A stretch of 64,000 bases of DNA from Gammaproteobacteria bacterium (GCA_009840545.1 VXNM01000009.1:465427-529426); one strand, 5' to 3'; positions 1 through 9,608 are shown, numbered from the stretch's first letter. Made by a program: numbers and translations. The notes: generated by a model from the letters alone, not told the origin.

Positions 1-40
1 TAGCATACATTGAGCCTTTGTCTTGGGAACCCAGTAGCCT

Positions 41-1486
41 TCACTCAACAACCGAAGGCTTCTTGCTGGTTTCTTTCAATTCCTTGGGTATCAAGATAGT
101 GAAAATCCTAAGGTTGTCTTGATCGATATTGGAATCAGTCAACCCGGTTCGATACTCTTCAACGATGCTCTGCGCGTCGCCTTTCCTTTCGACTCCCATC
201 AGTGCGCTAACGTAGGTAGCCACAACAAAAGGATCATCTTGATCCAATTCGTAGCCTCGTTCCGCATACTCTAAGGCTACCTTGCGGTGAACCGATTCTT
301 CCGATAGAATGATTTTCGATGCTGCTGAGCTGTAGTGAGTAGCAGTAGTTGCGTCTCCCCACTTCTCGAACCTTCCCTCGTACACCTCAATCAATCCGTC
401 GAAGTCCTTCCTTGCAAGCAGATAGGGAGTTTCCCATGAGAACCTTAGCTTTTCCGGCAACATACGACTGTTTGGATCACGATTTCGCTCGTAGTCCACA
501 GCTTTGCTTAAAGGATAGGAGTCGAGCGCATCAATATACTCGGTGAATTTCTCGTCTCCTGCTTGAGCAGTTTTTGCAGCTGAAGTCAACGTAGCTTCCA
601 ATATAAGCTGACTCATGGCCGCCTCCGATGAGACGGCAAGCACTTCGTCGTAGTTGTCGATCAAAAACTCGACAATCTCCTCCCCTCGAGGATCCCCTGT
701 GCAAAAGTGCATGACTAGCTGAATATCGGTTTCGTTGATAAGGTCAAGCAATGGTCGGCTTGCAAAGTACTCGCTAGCGATCGTCTTGTACTTCTCTCCC
801 TCCTCGTAGTATGCCCTTACACTGTCGATATCTTGGTTGTTCAGTTCACGCAAGGAAAGTTCGACGGTTGCGTCCAAGAGGTACTGCCGAATGAACTCCG
901 TCGACCTCTCGCCCGAATCGTATCTCTTCTGCATCTCTTCAAACGCCGATTCAGACTCCCCAAGCATTCGACTTACCATGGATATGAACTGATCACTAGG
1001 TAAGGCACTCGAAGCGCGATGCAGTTCGTTGCCGTTGTGATCCAGAATCAAGTACGTCGGATATGCTTCAATGTCGAAACGAGCTTCAAGCTCCGGACCG
1101 TCTTGCTCCTCGTTCTCTGCGTCAAGCTTGTAGTTAACGAATCTGGCATTGAAAAACTCTCCAACTTCCGGCAGGGGAAACACTGTTTCCTGCATCACTA
1201 CACATGGGCCGCACCAAATTGTGTAGACATCTACAAAGACCATCTTCTCCGATTGAGCGGCGAGTACTAGAGCGTCCTCGAAAGAACCGTCAAAGAAGTT
1301 TATTCCTTGGCTTGTTGGGGGAGAAGTATTCGATTGAGCGGCGACGTGACCCAGTGCTACCGTGTCCTCGTTGGGAGTCGAACATGCGGTTAGTGCTAAA
1401 GCGGCGATTGCATACACCAAGATTCCGACCTTAGCTCGTAGCACCTTCAAGATCCATGTCTCGTTGGTTTGCATGGCTGACTTCAC
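41..1486 (-). CDS. Thioredoxin-fold lipoprotein
   Basis: A 481-residue envelope protein. The N-terminus carries a hydrophobic segment ending in a lipobox (LTAC, Cys35), so export and lipid anchoring are likely. A thioredoxin-like domain follows at about residues 60-175, with the redox motif WCGPC at 91-95 and a plausible cis-proline region (AYPTYLIL). This resembles the thioredoxin_7/DUF255-type periplasmic domains. The remaining ~300 residues look helical and repeat-like, with no family I can name. The start is GTG at 1486 or ATG at 1474; neither has a strong ribosome site. It lies 67 bp downstream of a small beta-barrel gene on the same strand and may be co-transcribed with it. The role is probably thiol-disulphide chemistry in the periplasm; the substrate is unknown. 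Confidence 0.8.
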   Translation of the reverse strand: MKSAMQTNETWILKVLRAKVGILVYAIAALALTACSTPNEDTVALGHVAAQSNTSPPTSQGINFFDGSFEDALVLAAQSEKMVFVDVYTIWCGPCVVMQETVFPLPEVGEFFNARFVNYKLDAENEEQDGPELEARFDIEAYPTYLILDHNGNELHRASSALPSDQFISMVSRMLGESESAFEEMQKRYDSGERSTEFIRQYLLDATVELSLRELNNQDIDSVRAYYEEGEKYKTIASEYFASRPLLDLINETDIQLVMHFCTGDPRGEEIVEFLIDNYDEVLAVSSEAAMSQLILEATLTSAAKTAQAGDEKFTEYIDALDSYPLSKAVDYERNRDPNSRMLPEKLRFSWETPYLLARKDFDGLIEVYEGRFEKWGDATTATHYSSAASKIILSEESVHRKVALEYAERGYELDQDDPFVVATYVSALMGVERKGDAQSIVEEYRTGLTDSNIDQDNLRIFTILIPKELKETSKKPSVVE

Positions 1487-1553
1487 TTTGGTCGAGTCCG
1501 CTGTTGAATCAGCGTGGCAAAGGTACGCTATTCAGTGGTCTGGAGCTTCACCG

Positions 1554-2240
1554 TCAAAATCTCCACAGCAGATCCAACTCGAGAGCTCGGTCCAGTCCCT
1601 CAAGGGGATCGTAGTATTGAACAAGCGATGCAACAACGGCAATCTTGCCGTCCTGAAAATTTATCTTTAATGCGGAAGCCGCAAAAGCCTTCGTTTCATT
1701 CATGGATTCAGAGATTTTTTGACTTGGCAGCTGGATTCCTTCAGATTCAAGCACCCTCGTAGTGGTCGTTGCAGTTCCCTCAGTCTGAATTCTCGCAATG
1801 CCTGCTTTCAACTGTACGGAAATTGGATCCCTTAAAACATATTCGTACACTGGATTGAGTCGGTAAACGGTTGCTTCCAACTCGGTTTCAACGTCCAACG
1901 CAAACACACCCTCAAAATCCGGTATTGGGAGATCCGTTATAGTCCCGTCTTGTCTTGGGCCCGCAATGTAGGATGCTTCCACTGACCACGTTTCATTAAA
2001 AGAGAATCCAACAGTGATCCGGAATCGTGTGTCTCTGTTAGACACCCGAATGGAATCTGCGGAAATCCCACCTGGCGAGTCTTGGAGAGTCGCCGCAACA
2101 CTGCTGCTAAACGAGGGCCAGTGGACTAGACCCCCAGCAACGTAAAAAGGGAAGAGGGCTGCAGCTGAACTGGATACAGCGCAAAAAACGAGCATAGTTC
2201 CGATCAATCTGGTCAGAAAATACGTGGTTTTACTTTTCAT
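1554..2240 (-). CDS. Small outer-membrane beta-barrel protein
   Basis: A 228-residue protein with an N-terminal signal peptide (hydrophobic stretch ending near SSSAAA). Alternating polar/aromatic strands fill the rest, and it ends in Trp-Arg-Phe, the terminal aromatic typical of BAM-inserted outer-membrane barrels. Size and strand pattern suit an 8-stranded OmpW/OmpA-type barrel. It shares segments with the next gene (GGxVHWPxF near the N-terminus, NxxWSIEA/NETWSVEA, LRINPVY/YRLNPVY, and LELDxxW at the end), so the two are tandem paralogues. An AGGAG ribosome site sits 7 nt before the ATG at 2240. The cargo or role cannot be read from the sequence. Confidence 0.8.
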   Translation of the reverse strand: MKSKTTYFLTRLIGTMLVFCAVSSSAAALFPFYVAGGLVHWPSFSSSVAATLQDSPGGISADSIRVSNRDTRFRITVGFSFNETWSVEASYIAGPRQDGTITDLPIPDFEGVFALDVETELEATVYRLNPVYEYVLRDPISVQLKAGIARIQTEGTATTTTRVLESEGIQLPSQKISESMNETKAFAASALKINFQDGKIAVVASLVQYYDPLEGLDRALELDLLWRF

Positions 2241-2477
2241 TTATGGACTCCTATTGACCCTGTAGGTTAGTTGACTTTGTCGACGCTAAGACGCAGTCTT
2301 GAATCCATGAAACTCCTCAGCACACCGTGCCGACTCCATATTCCAAGACCGCTCTGATTGTAGTCCAAGCCCGGACATCAATGCTGTCTCTCGCTGAATT
2401 ACCGAGTTGGGAGAGTCCAAGTCTCACGATGTTTCACAAGAACCACCAACTCATGCAAGTGATTGATCCCGTGGTGC

Positions 2478-3236
2478 TCAGAATTTCCACTGATAGTCCA
2501 ATTCCAGTGAATTTGTAACATCGCCCGGTGTGTCGAAGTAGTTCGAGTACGAAATCGAAATCGCAGATCGCCCACCATTCGGACTCCATTTGAGCCCGGC
2601 AGACGCAAAAAGATTTGCGGTGGAATCGGATTCTGATGAGTTCCATACAGATGGAGGGAAGAGAATATCAATCGGTTGGCTTAATTCATCGTCGAATCTG
2701 TACTCCGTTCTGATGGACGTTTTCACGTCGCGTTCAATGAAAGCAATCCCAGCGGCTCCGAACACAAAAAAGTTTCGTTGGAGGGAAGCCGTATAAACCG
2801 GGTTGATTCTCAGAATGGAAGCTTTCAAACTGTGTGTTACGCTGAGATCGTAATCAATCACGAGATCATCATCAAAAACGTCTCCAACCACTTCAGAAAT
2901 AATTGGGTAGAAGCCATCAAACAAGCTTGGAATGTGGGTCTCATGATTCATGCCGACAATTGCGACTGCTTCAATGGACCATGAGTTGTTAAGGGAGTAG
3001 CCCGCGCCAATCTTGAAGCTGGTCTGAGAGCTCGACTCTGAGAAAGTAGTGCGCGTATACGGAGCGATTGTCGGGAATGCAAAAGAGAATCGAGGATTGG
3101 AAGAACCAAATTCCGGCCAATGAACGACTCCTCCCGTTAGGTAAACGTCTTCCAAGTCAACAGCCTGAACTGAAGTTCCAAACAGGCAGAACAATCCAGC
3201 CACTAATGCCATTGAAGAAGCAAGTCTCCTAATCAT
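2478..3236 (-). CDS. Small outer-membrane beta-barrel protein (paralogue)
   Basis: An outer-membrane barrel of about 252 residues with a signal peptide (MIRRLASSMALVAGLFCLFG..., cleavage near VQA) and a C-terminal Trp-Lys-Phe. I chose the ATG at 3236, not the upstream in-frame codon at 3329, because GGAGG lies 9 nt before it and the signal peptide starts there. It is a diverged tandem copy of the barrel at 1554-2240; both keep GG-VHWP and the LRINPVY/YRLNPVY strand. The 240-bp gap between the copies and separate ribosome sites suggest either one long transcript or separate promoters. OmpW-like transport of small hydrophobic compounds is possible but only a family-level guess. Confidence 0.8.
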   Translation of the reverse strand: MIRRLASSMALVAGLFCLFGTSVQAVDLEDVYLTGGVVHWPEFGSSNPRFSFAFPTIAPYTRTTFSESSSQTSFKIGAGYSLNNSWSIEAVAIVGMNHETHIPSLFDGFYPIISEVVGDVFDDDLVIDYDLSVTHSLKASILRINPVYTASLQRNFFVFGAAGIAFIERDVKTSIRTEYRFDDELSQPIDILFPPSVWNSSESDSTANLFASAGLKWSPNGGRSAISISYSNYFDTPGDVTNSLELDYQWKF

Positions 3237-3599
3237 TTGACGAATCCTCCGGTTGGGATTGGTTGATCTCGCATGGCGAATGAAGTGCGTACTATTCTTG
3301 GATACTAGAAAGGGAATGTAAGTTCCCAATACCGCCGGCTAACGTTCCGTACGTTAGTTGGTTGGAACGAGACAATTTGCCACGAGACTTAACAATGTCG
3401 CTCCGTGGATCAGCGACTCTAAAGGATATGCGAATGTTCGTTCTGACGTAAACGGAGTTTCTCGGAAGACCACGTTAAGTAACGAAGAATGGCACTTCCA
3501 TATCCGGAAGATATCCCGTCGGAATTGCAGATGCGGAATCATAGATCGCGGCACTGTTTTAGTGCCGCGATCTAGAGTAGACAAGCAATCTACTAAATG
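3237..3599. other. Intergenic region, 363 bp
   Basis: No credible gene on either strand. It holds the 5' region of the barrel gene starting at 3236 (GGAGG ribosome site next to the start) and a strong hairpin at 3542-3574, just past the stop of the TlpA-like gene. A recognisable promoter was not picked out by eye. Confidence 0.5.
3542..3574 (-). terminator. Strong hairpin after TlpA-like gene
   Basis: A perfect 14-bp stem (TAGATCGCGGCACT pairing with its complement) with a 5-nt loop. It begins 25 bp past the stop codon of the minus-strand TlpA-like gene. Placement suggests transcription termination or 3'-end protection. No T-tract follows on the minus strand, so it is not a canonical intrinsic terminator. 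Confidence 0.5.
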
Positions 3600-5510
3600 C
3601 TACACCTCGTCGATTTCCGTCTCGGAGTCATCAGGAGATTCTGCTTCCTCTTCCTCAACCTCCTCCTGTAGCTCGGGCTTGTCGCCATGTTGTGCAACAA
3701 GTAGCTCTTGTAGCTTTTCTCCCTGCATGTCCTTGTCAACAATGCAACCCTTACTGTCAATCAAATAGCCTTTTGGAATCCACCCGACACCGTAGGCGAC
3801 AGGTGTCGTTCCTTGGAATTCTTTGCCGTCTACTTCACCGAGATCGATCCAGGGCAGTTCAAGGCTTAAGGATTTCTGTTCCCACTCTTCGAAAGTCTCA
3901 TCAATAGATATTGAGATGATTTCAAACCCGTCGTCGTTAAACGCCGCGTGGAGCTTTTTCAGTTTTGGAAAGCTTGCAATGCACGGTCCGCACCAAGATG
4001 CCCAAAAATCAACCAAGACGTGATCATTTTTCGAAATGGTCTCGTACAAGGAAACCTCGGCGCCGTCCAACGAAGCAAGCGTGAATTCAGGAGCCACTTG
4101 GCCTGGTACAAGGCCCTTGTCATTGGTTTCAGCTTCCATCCTCGCAAAGATCGTATCTCGCTGTGGTACTACTCGTTGCTCTATGAGTTCGGAGTCGAGT
4201 GATGAAGTGGCCAACTTGTCCAATGCTGCCAATTGGTCTTCATTGGACGTAAAGGCACGCATTTCTACAGCTAAGAGCGCGGCTATAGGATTATCGAGAT
4301 CCCCGGCAATTCGTTGCAAGGCCGCAGTGCGATAGTCCGTTAATTCGACCTGAAGTTTCACATGCTCTGGTGCATCTTCGTTAGCAGCCTGCGCGTAGCT
4401 CCAGAGGTCTAACGGCTCAAAGTCGCTTGTGTCAATGTGCTCACAACCCTCAGCTGCCGGAGCTAAGTCTGTACTCGCGACCTTCGGTTCTTCGGCTTCT
4501 TCTATTGCAACTGCTTCAGACTCTGTTGAGTCCTCTGAACCTTCCATTGCAGTCGCATCACCTTCGGCTGTAGAAGCATCCTCTTCCTGCGCTGCTGCGG
4601 CCTCAGCCCGTCGTGCTTCCATCTCTTGTTGGAAGGCGTCGAATGCCTCTTCGTATGCGCTAACCTTCGCAAGATATTCCTCGTCCATTGCCCAACTATT
4701 GACCACTGCATAGTGTTGAGAGCCCTTGGGTGCCGTTGCGACCAGAGTCGATCCGTCCATAGAGACACCCACCTCTACACCAGCCTCAGCGATCACTTGA
4801 ACGTTCTTGTAGAGCGCACTTCCTGCTTGAACATATGCGGTGACAACCATTGGATCACTGGCAGTACCTTCAAACACGAACTTCCCATCGATTGGATTTA
4901 CTGGCCCTAAAGTGAAATTCGTGGTTGTCTGCTTCTCGTCGTTCCACTTGCTTCCGTAGATTTGCACCTCTGCGAAGGCTAGGTCTTCTTCAAGGTCACT
5001 CAAATCACCGGAAATCACGTACTTGTCCTCCGTTTCCTCGTGGATTCGATACTCTCCCACTAACATGAGCTGATCATAACTAGCTGGAGTCACTTGATCG
5101 ATGAGTTTGAATGCTAATCCCTGATCCGGGGCAATAATGGCATTCAACTTCATAGGTTCGTCGGATCCAACATCGATGGAGATGCTGACTTCGGTTGGAG
5201 CGGCAATCTTTCCTTCGAGTTCAATTGTTCCGTCTTCGAACGATCCGGACGCCAGAACCTCGTCCGACGCTTCACCATCATCGTTTGTCACTTCGCGGAC
5301 GACCGAGACTGTTACAGCAGATATGTCGATTGGCGGTTCTACTTCAATCCTTCCGGAATCGATCATTTCTTGTATATATGACGGCACTTCTTCCAGTTCA
5401 GCAACGATGAATTCGCCCGACACTGTGTACGGACGCTGAGGATTTCCACTACATGCAGCAATAAACACTGCCAAAGCGAGTAATCCCGTAATTGCAAGTT
5501 GGTTCTTCAT
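3600..5510 (-). CDS. TlpA-like thioredoxin lipoprotein with acidic linker
   Basis: A 636-residue lipoprotein: signal peptide with lipobox FIAAC, a beta-rich N-terminal part of about 250 residues with a DUF4369-like feel, an Ala/Glu-rich low-complexity linker, a short motif AAEGCEH, then a C-terminal TlpA/AhpC-TSA-type domain (GQVAPEFTL...FWASWCGPC, redox pair at about 506-510) and a very acidic tail. The ATG at 5510 is preferred over 5564 because it starts the signal peptide and has AGGAG about 10 nt upstream. It is a clear paralogue of the gene at 46845-48788. Likely a periplasm-facing thiol-disulphide protein anchored to a membrane; partners are unknown. Confidence 0.82.
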   Translation of the reverse strand: MKNQLAITGLLALAVFIAACSGNPQRPYTVSGEFIVAELEEVPSYIQEMIDSGRIEVEPPIDISAVTVSVVREVTNDDGEASDEVLASGSFEDGTIELEGKIAAPTEVSISIDVGSDEPMKLNAIIAPDQGLAFKLIDQVTPASYDQLMLVGEYRIHEETEDKYVISGDLSDLEEDLAFAEVQIYGSKWNDEKQTTTNFTLGPVNPIDGKFVFEGTASDPMVVTAYVQAGSALYKNVQVIAEAGVEVGVSMDGSTLVATAPKGSQHYAVVNSWAMDEEYLAKVSAYEEAFDAFQQEMEARRAEAAAAQEEDASTAEGDATAMEGSEDSTESEAVAIEEAEEPKVASTDLAPAAEGCEHIDTSDFEPLDLWSYAQAANEDAPEHVKLQVELTDYRTAALQRIAGDLDNPIAALLAVEMRAFTSNEDQLAALDKLATSSLDSELIEQRVVPQRDTIFARMEAETNDKGLVPGQVAPEFTLASLDGAEVSLYETISKNDHVLVDFWASWCGPCIASFPKLKKLHAAFNDDGFEIISISIDETFEEWEQKSLSLELPWIDLGEVDGKEFQGTTPVAYGVGWIPKGYLIDSKGCIVDKDMQGEKLQELLVAQHGDKPELQEEVEEEEAESPDDSETEIDEV

Positions 5511-5879
5511 TTGAACTACTTCTCCTAAATTTGAGCTAACAGATCTCACGAACTCCAGCACCACATCAACTCCTCAAACCAATGGTAAGCCTGATCACCA
5601 AACGTATATATCAAGTGGATTGCTGCTGTGCAACCTTTGCGATTCGCAATTCTGCAGCGATGAGTCTTAAGGATTAGGATTGTACATTCAGTCTTGCTGG
5701 AGGTTGCATTCTTGGCAGATGTTCGCTTGCGGCACGCTCCAATTTCGCAGGGTCGAGAGTTGCACAGTTCCCACCGCTGGGAACCAAAAGGAAGATCACT
5801 AATATGATCTGTCCTGCTGATACTCGACCTACTTGGAACCGAACTTTAAGCAACAGTTCCTTGTGTTCGAAGAGATACC
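5511..5879. other. Intergenic region, 369 bp
   Basis: It lies between the start of the TlpA-like lipoprotein and the stop of the PhyH gene, both on the minus strand. I see no coding sequence or RNA gene. It should contain the promoter of the lipoprotein gene and the 3' end of the glnS operon, but no clean -35/-10 pair or terminator hairpin stands out. Confidence 0.4.
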
Positions 5880-6998
5880 TTAAATGCCAATGGCGTAACG
5901 CTGATAGTTCGCCAATTCGATACGTTGCGGTTGATCTTCCAAAATAGAAGCATAGCGGTTCGTTGAGTGCTTGTATTGATAGTTTTGTTCCAGAGGATAC
6001 TTCTGCTGTCTCGCAGCAATTGCAATATCAATCAATCTGCAGCTCGTCTCAACGAACTCTTTAGTAAATGGCTCTTTTGCCCATCCCTGCACACCCAGGA
6101 CCGAATTTCTCCGGTGGAACCCAAAAACAAGCGTGTAGCGAGGATCAGCCGATGTGTTTGGAAACGATCCATGTACGATTTGTCGATTGCAAATTGCTAC
6201 GTCGCCCGATTTACACAACATTGGGAGTGCGCCTTCCAACCTCTCCGATCCCGAGTCTTTCACCATTTGCTTCAAATTAGCTTTTCCATGCTTGTGAGAA
6301 CCGGGAATCACCCAAAGCGCGTTGCTCGGTGTGGTCTCTCTCAAATTGAGCATGTAGTTAAATCCATGCGAACCCTGATCCAAATCGGGGTTACTCCAAT
6401 GGGTTGTGCCATCTTGATGCCACGAAACTGCTGCCCCCAGTCGAGGTTGTTTGATCCACATGGTTTCTGTAAAGGGAGTGAAGTCTGGCCCGTTGACAGC
6501 CTCCGCTAATGAAAGCAATCGCGGGTGTCCATAAATTCTCAATGCTGCATCAAGAAATTGCAATATCCCACCAATTTGCAGCAAGACCTCTTTCGGAGAA
6601 CACTTTGGAGCAGGGGGTTCCGACATCCGTACTTGGTAACGTCCACCTCCAACATCCGTCTCGCCGTAAGGATCGGTCAAGGGACGCGCGAAACGAAACA
6701 GCGTTCTCTGAGTCTCGTCAAATTCAAGAGGTCGACCCTGCGAATCGGTGGTAGCACCGGAGGACGAGGGAGATCGTGCAAGCAAGTCCTGGAATTCAGA
6801 GTTCAAGTCATCAATCTCCACAGTGGAAACGACGTCTTCTAGCACGTAGAAACCATATTTCCAATAGGCATCAGTGATCGCGTGGTCGACGGACCCGTTT
6901 CCATTCAAGACAAGCGGACCACGGTTTGGAAGCGCAAGAGCTTGTCTTCGAGACTCCTCGAGACTCTCTTCGAACTCAATCATCACTTCAGTCCTCAA
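5880..6998 (-). CDS. Phytanoyl-CoA dioxygenase (PhyH) family protein
   Basis: A 372-residue Fe(II)/2-oxoglutarate-dependent oxygenase of the PhyH family. The iron triad is visible: H194 and D196 in SWHQDGTTHW, and the distal His276 in NRQIVHGSFPN; R287 or a nearby Arg would bind 2-oxoglutarate. No signal peptide, so cytoplasmic. The ATG at 6998 overlaps the stop of the upstream PLP-enzyme gene by 4 nt (ATGA), implying translational coupling; M6 at 6983 is an alternative. As the last gene of a glnS - PLP enzyme - PhyH operon it may hydroxylate an amino-acid-like or acyl substrate, but the substrate cannot be read from the sequence. Confidence 0.85.
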   Translation of the reverse strand: MRTEVMIEFEESLEESRRQALALPNRGPLVLNGNGSVDHAITDAYWKYGFYVLEDVVSTVEIDDLNSEFQDLLARSPSSSGATTDSQGRPLEFDETQRTLFRFARPLTDPYGETDVGGGRYQVRMSEPPAPKCSPKEVLLQIGGILQFLDAALRIYGHPRLLSLAEAVNGPDFTPFTETMWIKQPRLGAAVSWHQDGTTHWSNPDLDQGSHGFNYMLNLRETTPSNALWVIPGSHKHGKANLKQMVKDSGSERLEGALPMLCKSGDVAICNRQIVHGSFPNTSADPRYTLVFGFHRRNSVLGVQGWAKEPFTKEFVETSCRLIDIAIAARQQKYPLEQNYQYKHSTNRYASILEDQPQRIELANYQRYAIGI

Positions 6999-7918
6999 AA
7001 AGTATTTGGAAAGGACACATTTCCACCGCTCAACACAATGCCAATTCTCTTCTTCACCAAGTGGGGATGTCTAATTATTGCGGCCAAGGGGACCGCGCTC
7101 GATGGCTCTACCACGATTTTCATGTGTTCCCACACCATTCGCGTGGCTTTGGCGATTTCGGACTCTGATGCCAAGGCTATTGTTGTACGCGCTTGATAAA
7201 GAATTTCAAAGGTTTGATCCCCCAATGAAGAACGCAATCCATCCGCGATGGTGACCGGCTCACGCGGAGATTCACGTCTACCAGTTTTCATGGATTCAAA
7301 GGCGTCGTCCGCCAATTCAGGTTCCGCTCCAACGACCTCGGCCTGACCTCTCGCTGCGAGGATTGCACCCGATGCAAGACCTCCTCCTCCAACTGGAACC
7401 CAGATTTGCTCAAGATTAGCAATTCGGTCCATGAGTTCCAATGTTGCAGTTCCTTGCCCAGCAATGATGTGTGGATCGTCGTATGGAGGAATGAAACGAG
7501 CATGGTTCTGCTCTAGAAATTCATCAAGTTTGGTTTCTCGACTCTCAAGTTTGGAACCACAATCTATTAAACGGGCTCCATAGCGTCTCATGGATGCACG
7601 TTTGAACTTCGAAGCATCCTTAGGCACAACGACATAACAGTCCATGCCACGAAGACTAGCCGCCCAAGCCAATGCAGCACCATGATTTCCCGAGGAGTGC
7701 GTTACAACCGCACTTGTATCGTCTTCAATTGAAAGCACGGCGTTTAGAGCTCCTCGTGCCTTGAACGCACCTACCTTTTGAAAGTTCTCACATTTGAAGA
7801 AGAGCTCTGATCCCACCACGTCGTTAAGCGTATGGCATGTGAAAACAGGAGTGCGATGAACATATGAGCGAATCCGAGACGCCGCCTCCACAACTGCGTC
7901 TTGAGAAAGATCCGTCAC
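6995..7918 (-). CDS. PLP fold-type II threonine dehydratase/serine racemase-like enzyme
   Basis: A 307-residue pyridoxal-phosphate enzyme of the serine racemase / threonine (or threo-3-hydroxyaspartate) ammonia-lyase family. Visible landmarks are FFKCENFQKVGAFKARGA with the PLP-binding Lys in AFKARG, SSGNHG which clamps the substrate carboxylate, and GGGGLASG which binds the PLP phosphate. It lacks the C-terminal ACT regulatory domain of biosynthetic IlvA, pointing to a catabolic or racemase role. I prefer the GTG at 7918, which overlaps the glnS stop as GTGA, over the TTG at 7930. Its stop overlaps the PhyH start by 4 nt. Hydroxy-amino-acid deamination coupled to the oxygenase is a reasonable but untested idea. 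Confidence 0.85.
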   Translation of the reverse strand: MTDLSQDAVVEAASRIRSYVHRTPVFTCHTLNDVVGSELFFKCENFQKVGAFKARGALNAVLSIEDDTSAVVTHSSGNHGAALAWAASLRGMDCYVVVPKDASKFKRASMRRYGARLIDCGSKLESRETKLDEFLEQNHARFIPPYDDPHIIAGQGTATLELMDRIANLEQIWVPVGGGGLASGAILAARGQAEVVGAEPELADDAFESMKTGRRESPREPVTIADGLRSSLGDQTFEILYQARTTIALASESEIAKATRMVWEHMKIVVEPSSAVPLAAIIRHPHLVKKRIGIVLSGGNVSFPNTF

Positions 7919-9561
7919 TTCGGTTTCCAACCCTCGGACAGTTTTGCTGTCCTGTGAAATATAGGAAGACTGGTTGTAGAAGCCGGGTCGCGAAGGTAGT
8001 ATCCGATCCGCTCAAACTGAAAGCTAGGTGCGGTGTGATCCACAACCGCCTTTTCAACCATTCCGTCATAAACAATTCTTGAATCGGGGTTTAATTCGGA
8101 TTCAAGCTCGTCTCTTCCCGGGATTCGAGTGTTGAACAATCGATCGTAGTCTCGGATTTGGACTGTGGCAGCATTTTGAGCTGATACGAATTGGATCACT
8201 CCCTTGGGTCGAAGCCCGCTTGTATCCTCGCCACTCCTCGACTCAGGAAAGTAGCGAGCTCGCAGAGACTCAATTTCGCCATTGTTGTCCCGAATAACTT
8301 CCTCGCACTGAATGATGAATGCGTAGCGCAATCTAACAATTCCATCTGGAACTAGCCTCTTGTATTTGGGTGGAGGATCTTCCGCGAAGTCTGACCGATC
8401 TATGAAGATCGTAGAACCGAAAGTGAGGATTCGCGACCCCAATTCCTTGTTCTTGGCGTGCCAATTGGCCGACAGTTCAACTTCCTCCCCCTCAAAATTT
8501 GTAATGTCGACTCGAAGTGGGTTGCGCAGGGCCATGCCCCTGGGCGTAGTCTGTTCCAGTTCATTACGGACACAGTAATCGAGCAGTTCAGTCTCCATGA
8601 GGTTGTCTTGTTTTGTGACACCGATTCTTCGGCAAAACTCACGGACAGCCGCTGCAGGGATACCACGATTCCTCAGACCGGCAAGAGTAGGCATTCTCGG
8701 GTCGTCCCATGATTCGACGACGCGACTCTGGACTAGCTTGTTCAGCACTCTCTTCGACATTAAGGTGTATTCCAAATTCAATCGCGAAAACTCGATCTGA
8801 GGAGGATGGAAATTGATGTTTATATTGTCGAGCACCCAATCGTAAAGCGGCCGATGGTCTTCGAACTCCAGAGTGCAGAGCGAGTGTGTGATTCCCTCCA
8901 GCGCATCGCAAATGCAATGTGTGAAGTCGTACATGGGATAGATGCACCAATCCGAACCCGAGCGATGGTGTTCTGCATGTATGATCCGATATAGCACCGG
9001 ATCTCGCATATTCACGTTGGGCGAACGCATGTCAATCTTGGCTCGCAAGACACGTGTGCCGTTTTCAAATTCCCCTTTACGCATTCTGCGGAACAAATCC
9101 AAGTTCTCTTGAATGGGACGGTTCCGATAAGGGCTCTCTACTCCCGGTCGACTGAAAGTGCCTCGAGTCTCTCGAATCTCGTCCTGGCTTAAGTCGCAGA
9201 CAAATGCCTTTTCACGTTCGATCAGCTCTTCAGCAAACGCATACAGTTGGGGAAAGTAGTCTGATGCAAACGTCAAGTTTTCTTGCCAGTCGAATCCTAG
9301 CCAGCGAATGTCTTCTTGAATCGCGGTTACGTACTCGGGACTTTCGGTAAGTGGATTCGTATCATCAAAACGCAGGTAGGTTACGCCGTCGAACTCGTTA
9401 GCAATACCAAAGTTGAGGCAAATGGACTTCGCATGTCCAATATGCAGGTAGCCGTTGGGTTCGGGTGGGAAACGAGTGGTCACGCTGCCTGGGATCCGCT
9501 CTGCAGCGATGTCCTCCCGTATCCGATTGCGGATGAAGTCACGCAAGTCTTCGTTTTTCAT
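7915..9561 (-). CDS. glnS: Glutaminyl-tRNA synthetase
   Basis: A 548-residue class I aminoacyl-tRNA synthetase that charges tRNA-Gln directly; length matches E. coli GlnRS (about 554). Motifs: TTRFPPEPNGYLHIGH with HIGH at 40-43, and the KMSKS-equivalent LMSKR at about 267-271. The C-terminal two-barrel anticodon-binding region is complete. The ATG at 9561 matches the family N-terminus (MKNEDLRDFIRNRI); the in-frame extension to 9621 is not needed. Direct glutaminylation fits a gammaproteobacterium. It is the first gene of a three-gene operon and diverges from the transglutaminase-like gene with only 47 bp between start codons. Confidence 0.96.
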   Translation of the reverse strand: MKNEDLRDFIRNRIREDIAAERIPGSVTTRFPPEPNGYLHIGHAKSICLNFGIANEFDGVTYLRFDDTNPLTESPEYVTAIQEDIRWLGFDWQENLTFASDYFPQLYAFAEELIEREKAFVCDLSQDEIRETRGTFSRPGVESPYRNRPIQENLDLFRRMRKGEFENGTRVLRAKIDMRSPNVNMRDPVLYRIIHAEHHRSGSDWCIYPMYDFTHCICDALEGITHSLCTLEFEDHRPLYDWVLDNININFHPPQIEFSRLNLEYTLMSKRVLNKLVQSRVVESWDDPRMPTLAGLRNRGIPAAAVREFCRRIGVTKQDNLMETELLDYCVRNELEQTTPRGMALRNPLRVDITNFEGEEVELSANWHAKNKELGSRILTFGSTIFIDRSDFAEDPPPKYKRLVPDGIVRLRYAFIIQCEEVIRDNNGEIESLRARYFPESRSGEDTSGLRPKGVIQFVSAQNAATVQIRDYDRLFNTRIPGRDELESELNPDSRIVYDGMVEKAVVDHTAPSFQFERIGYYLRDPASTTSLPIFHRTAKLSEGWKPK

Positions 9562-9608
9562 GGTTTCATTGTAGGAATGGCAGGATTCTCGCGAATTCTG
9601 TAAATTGA

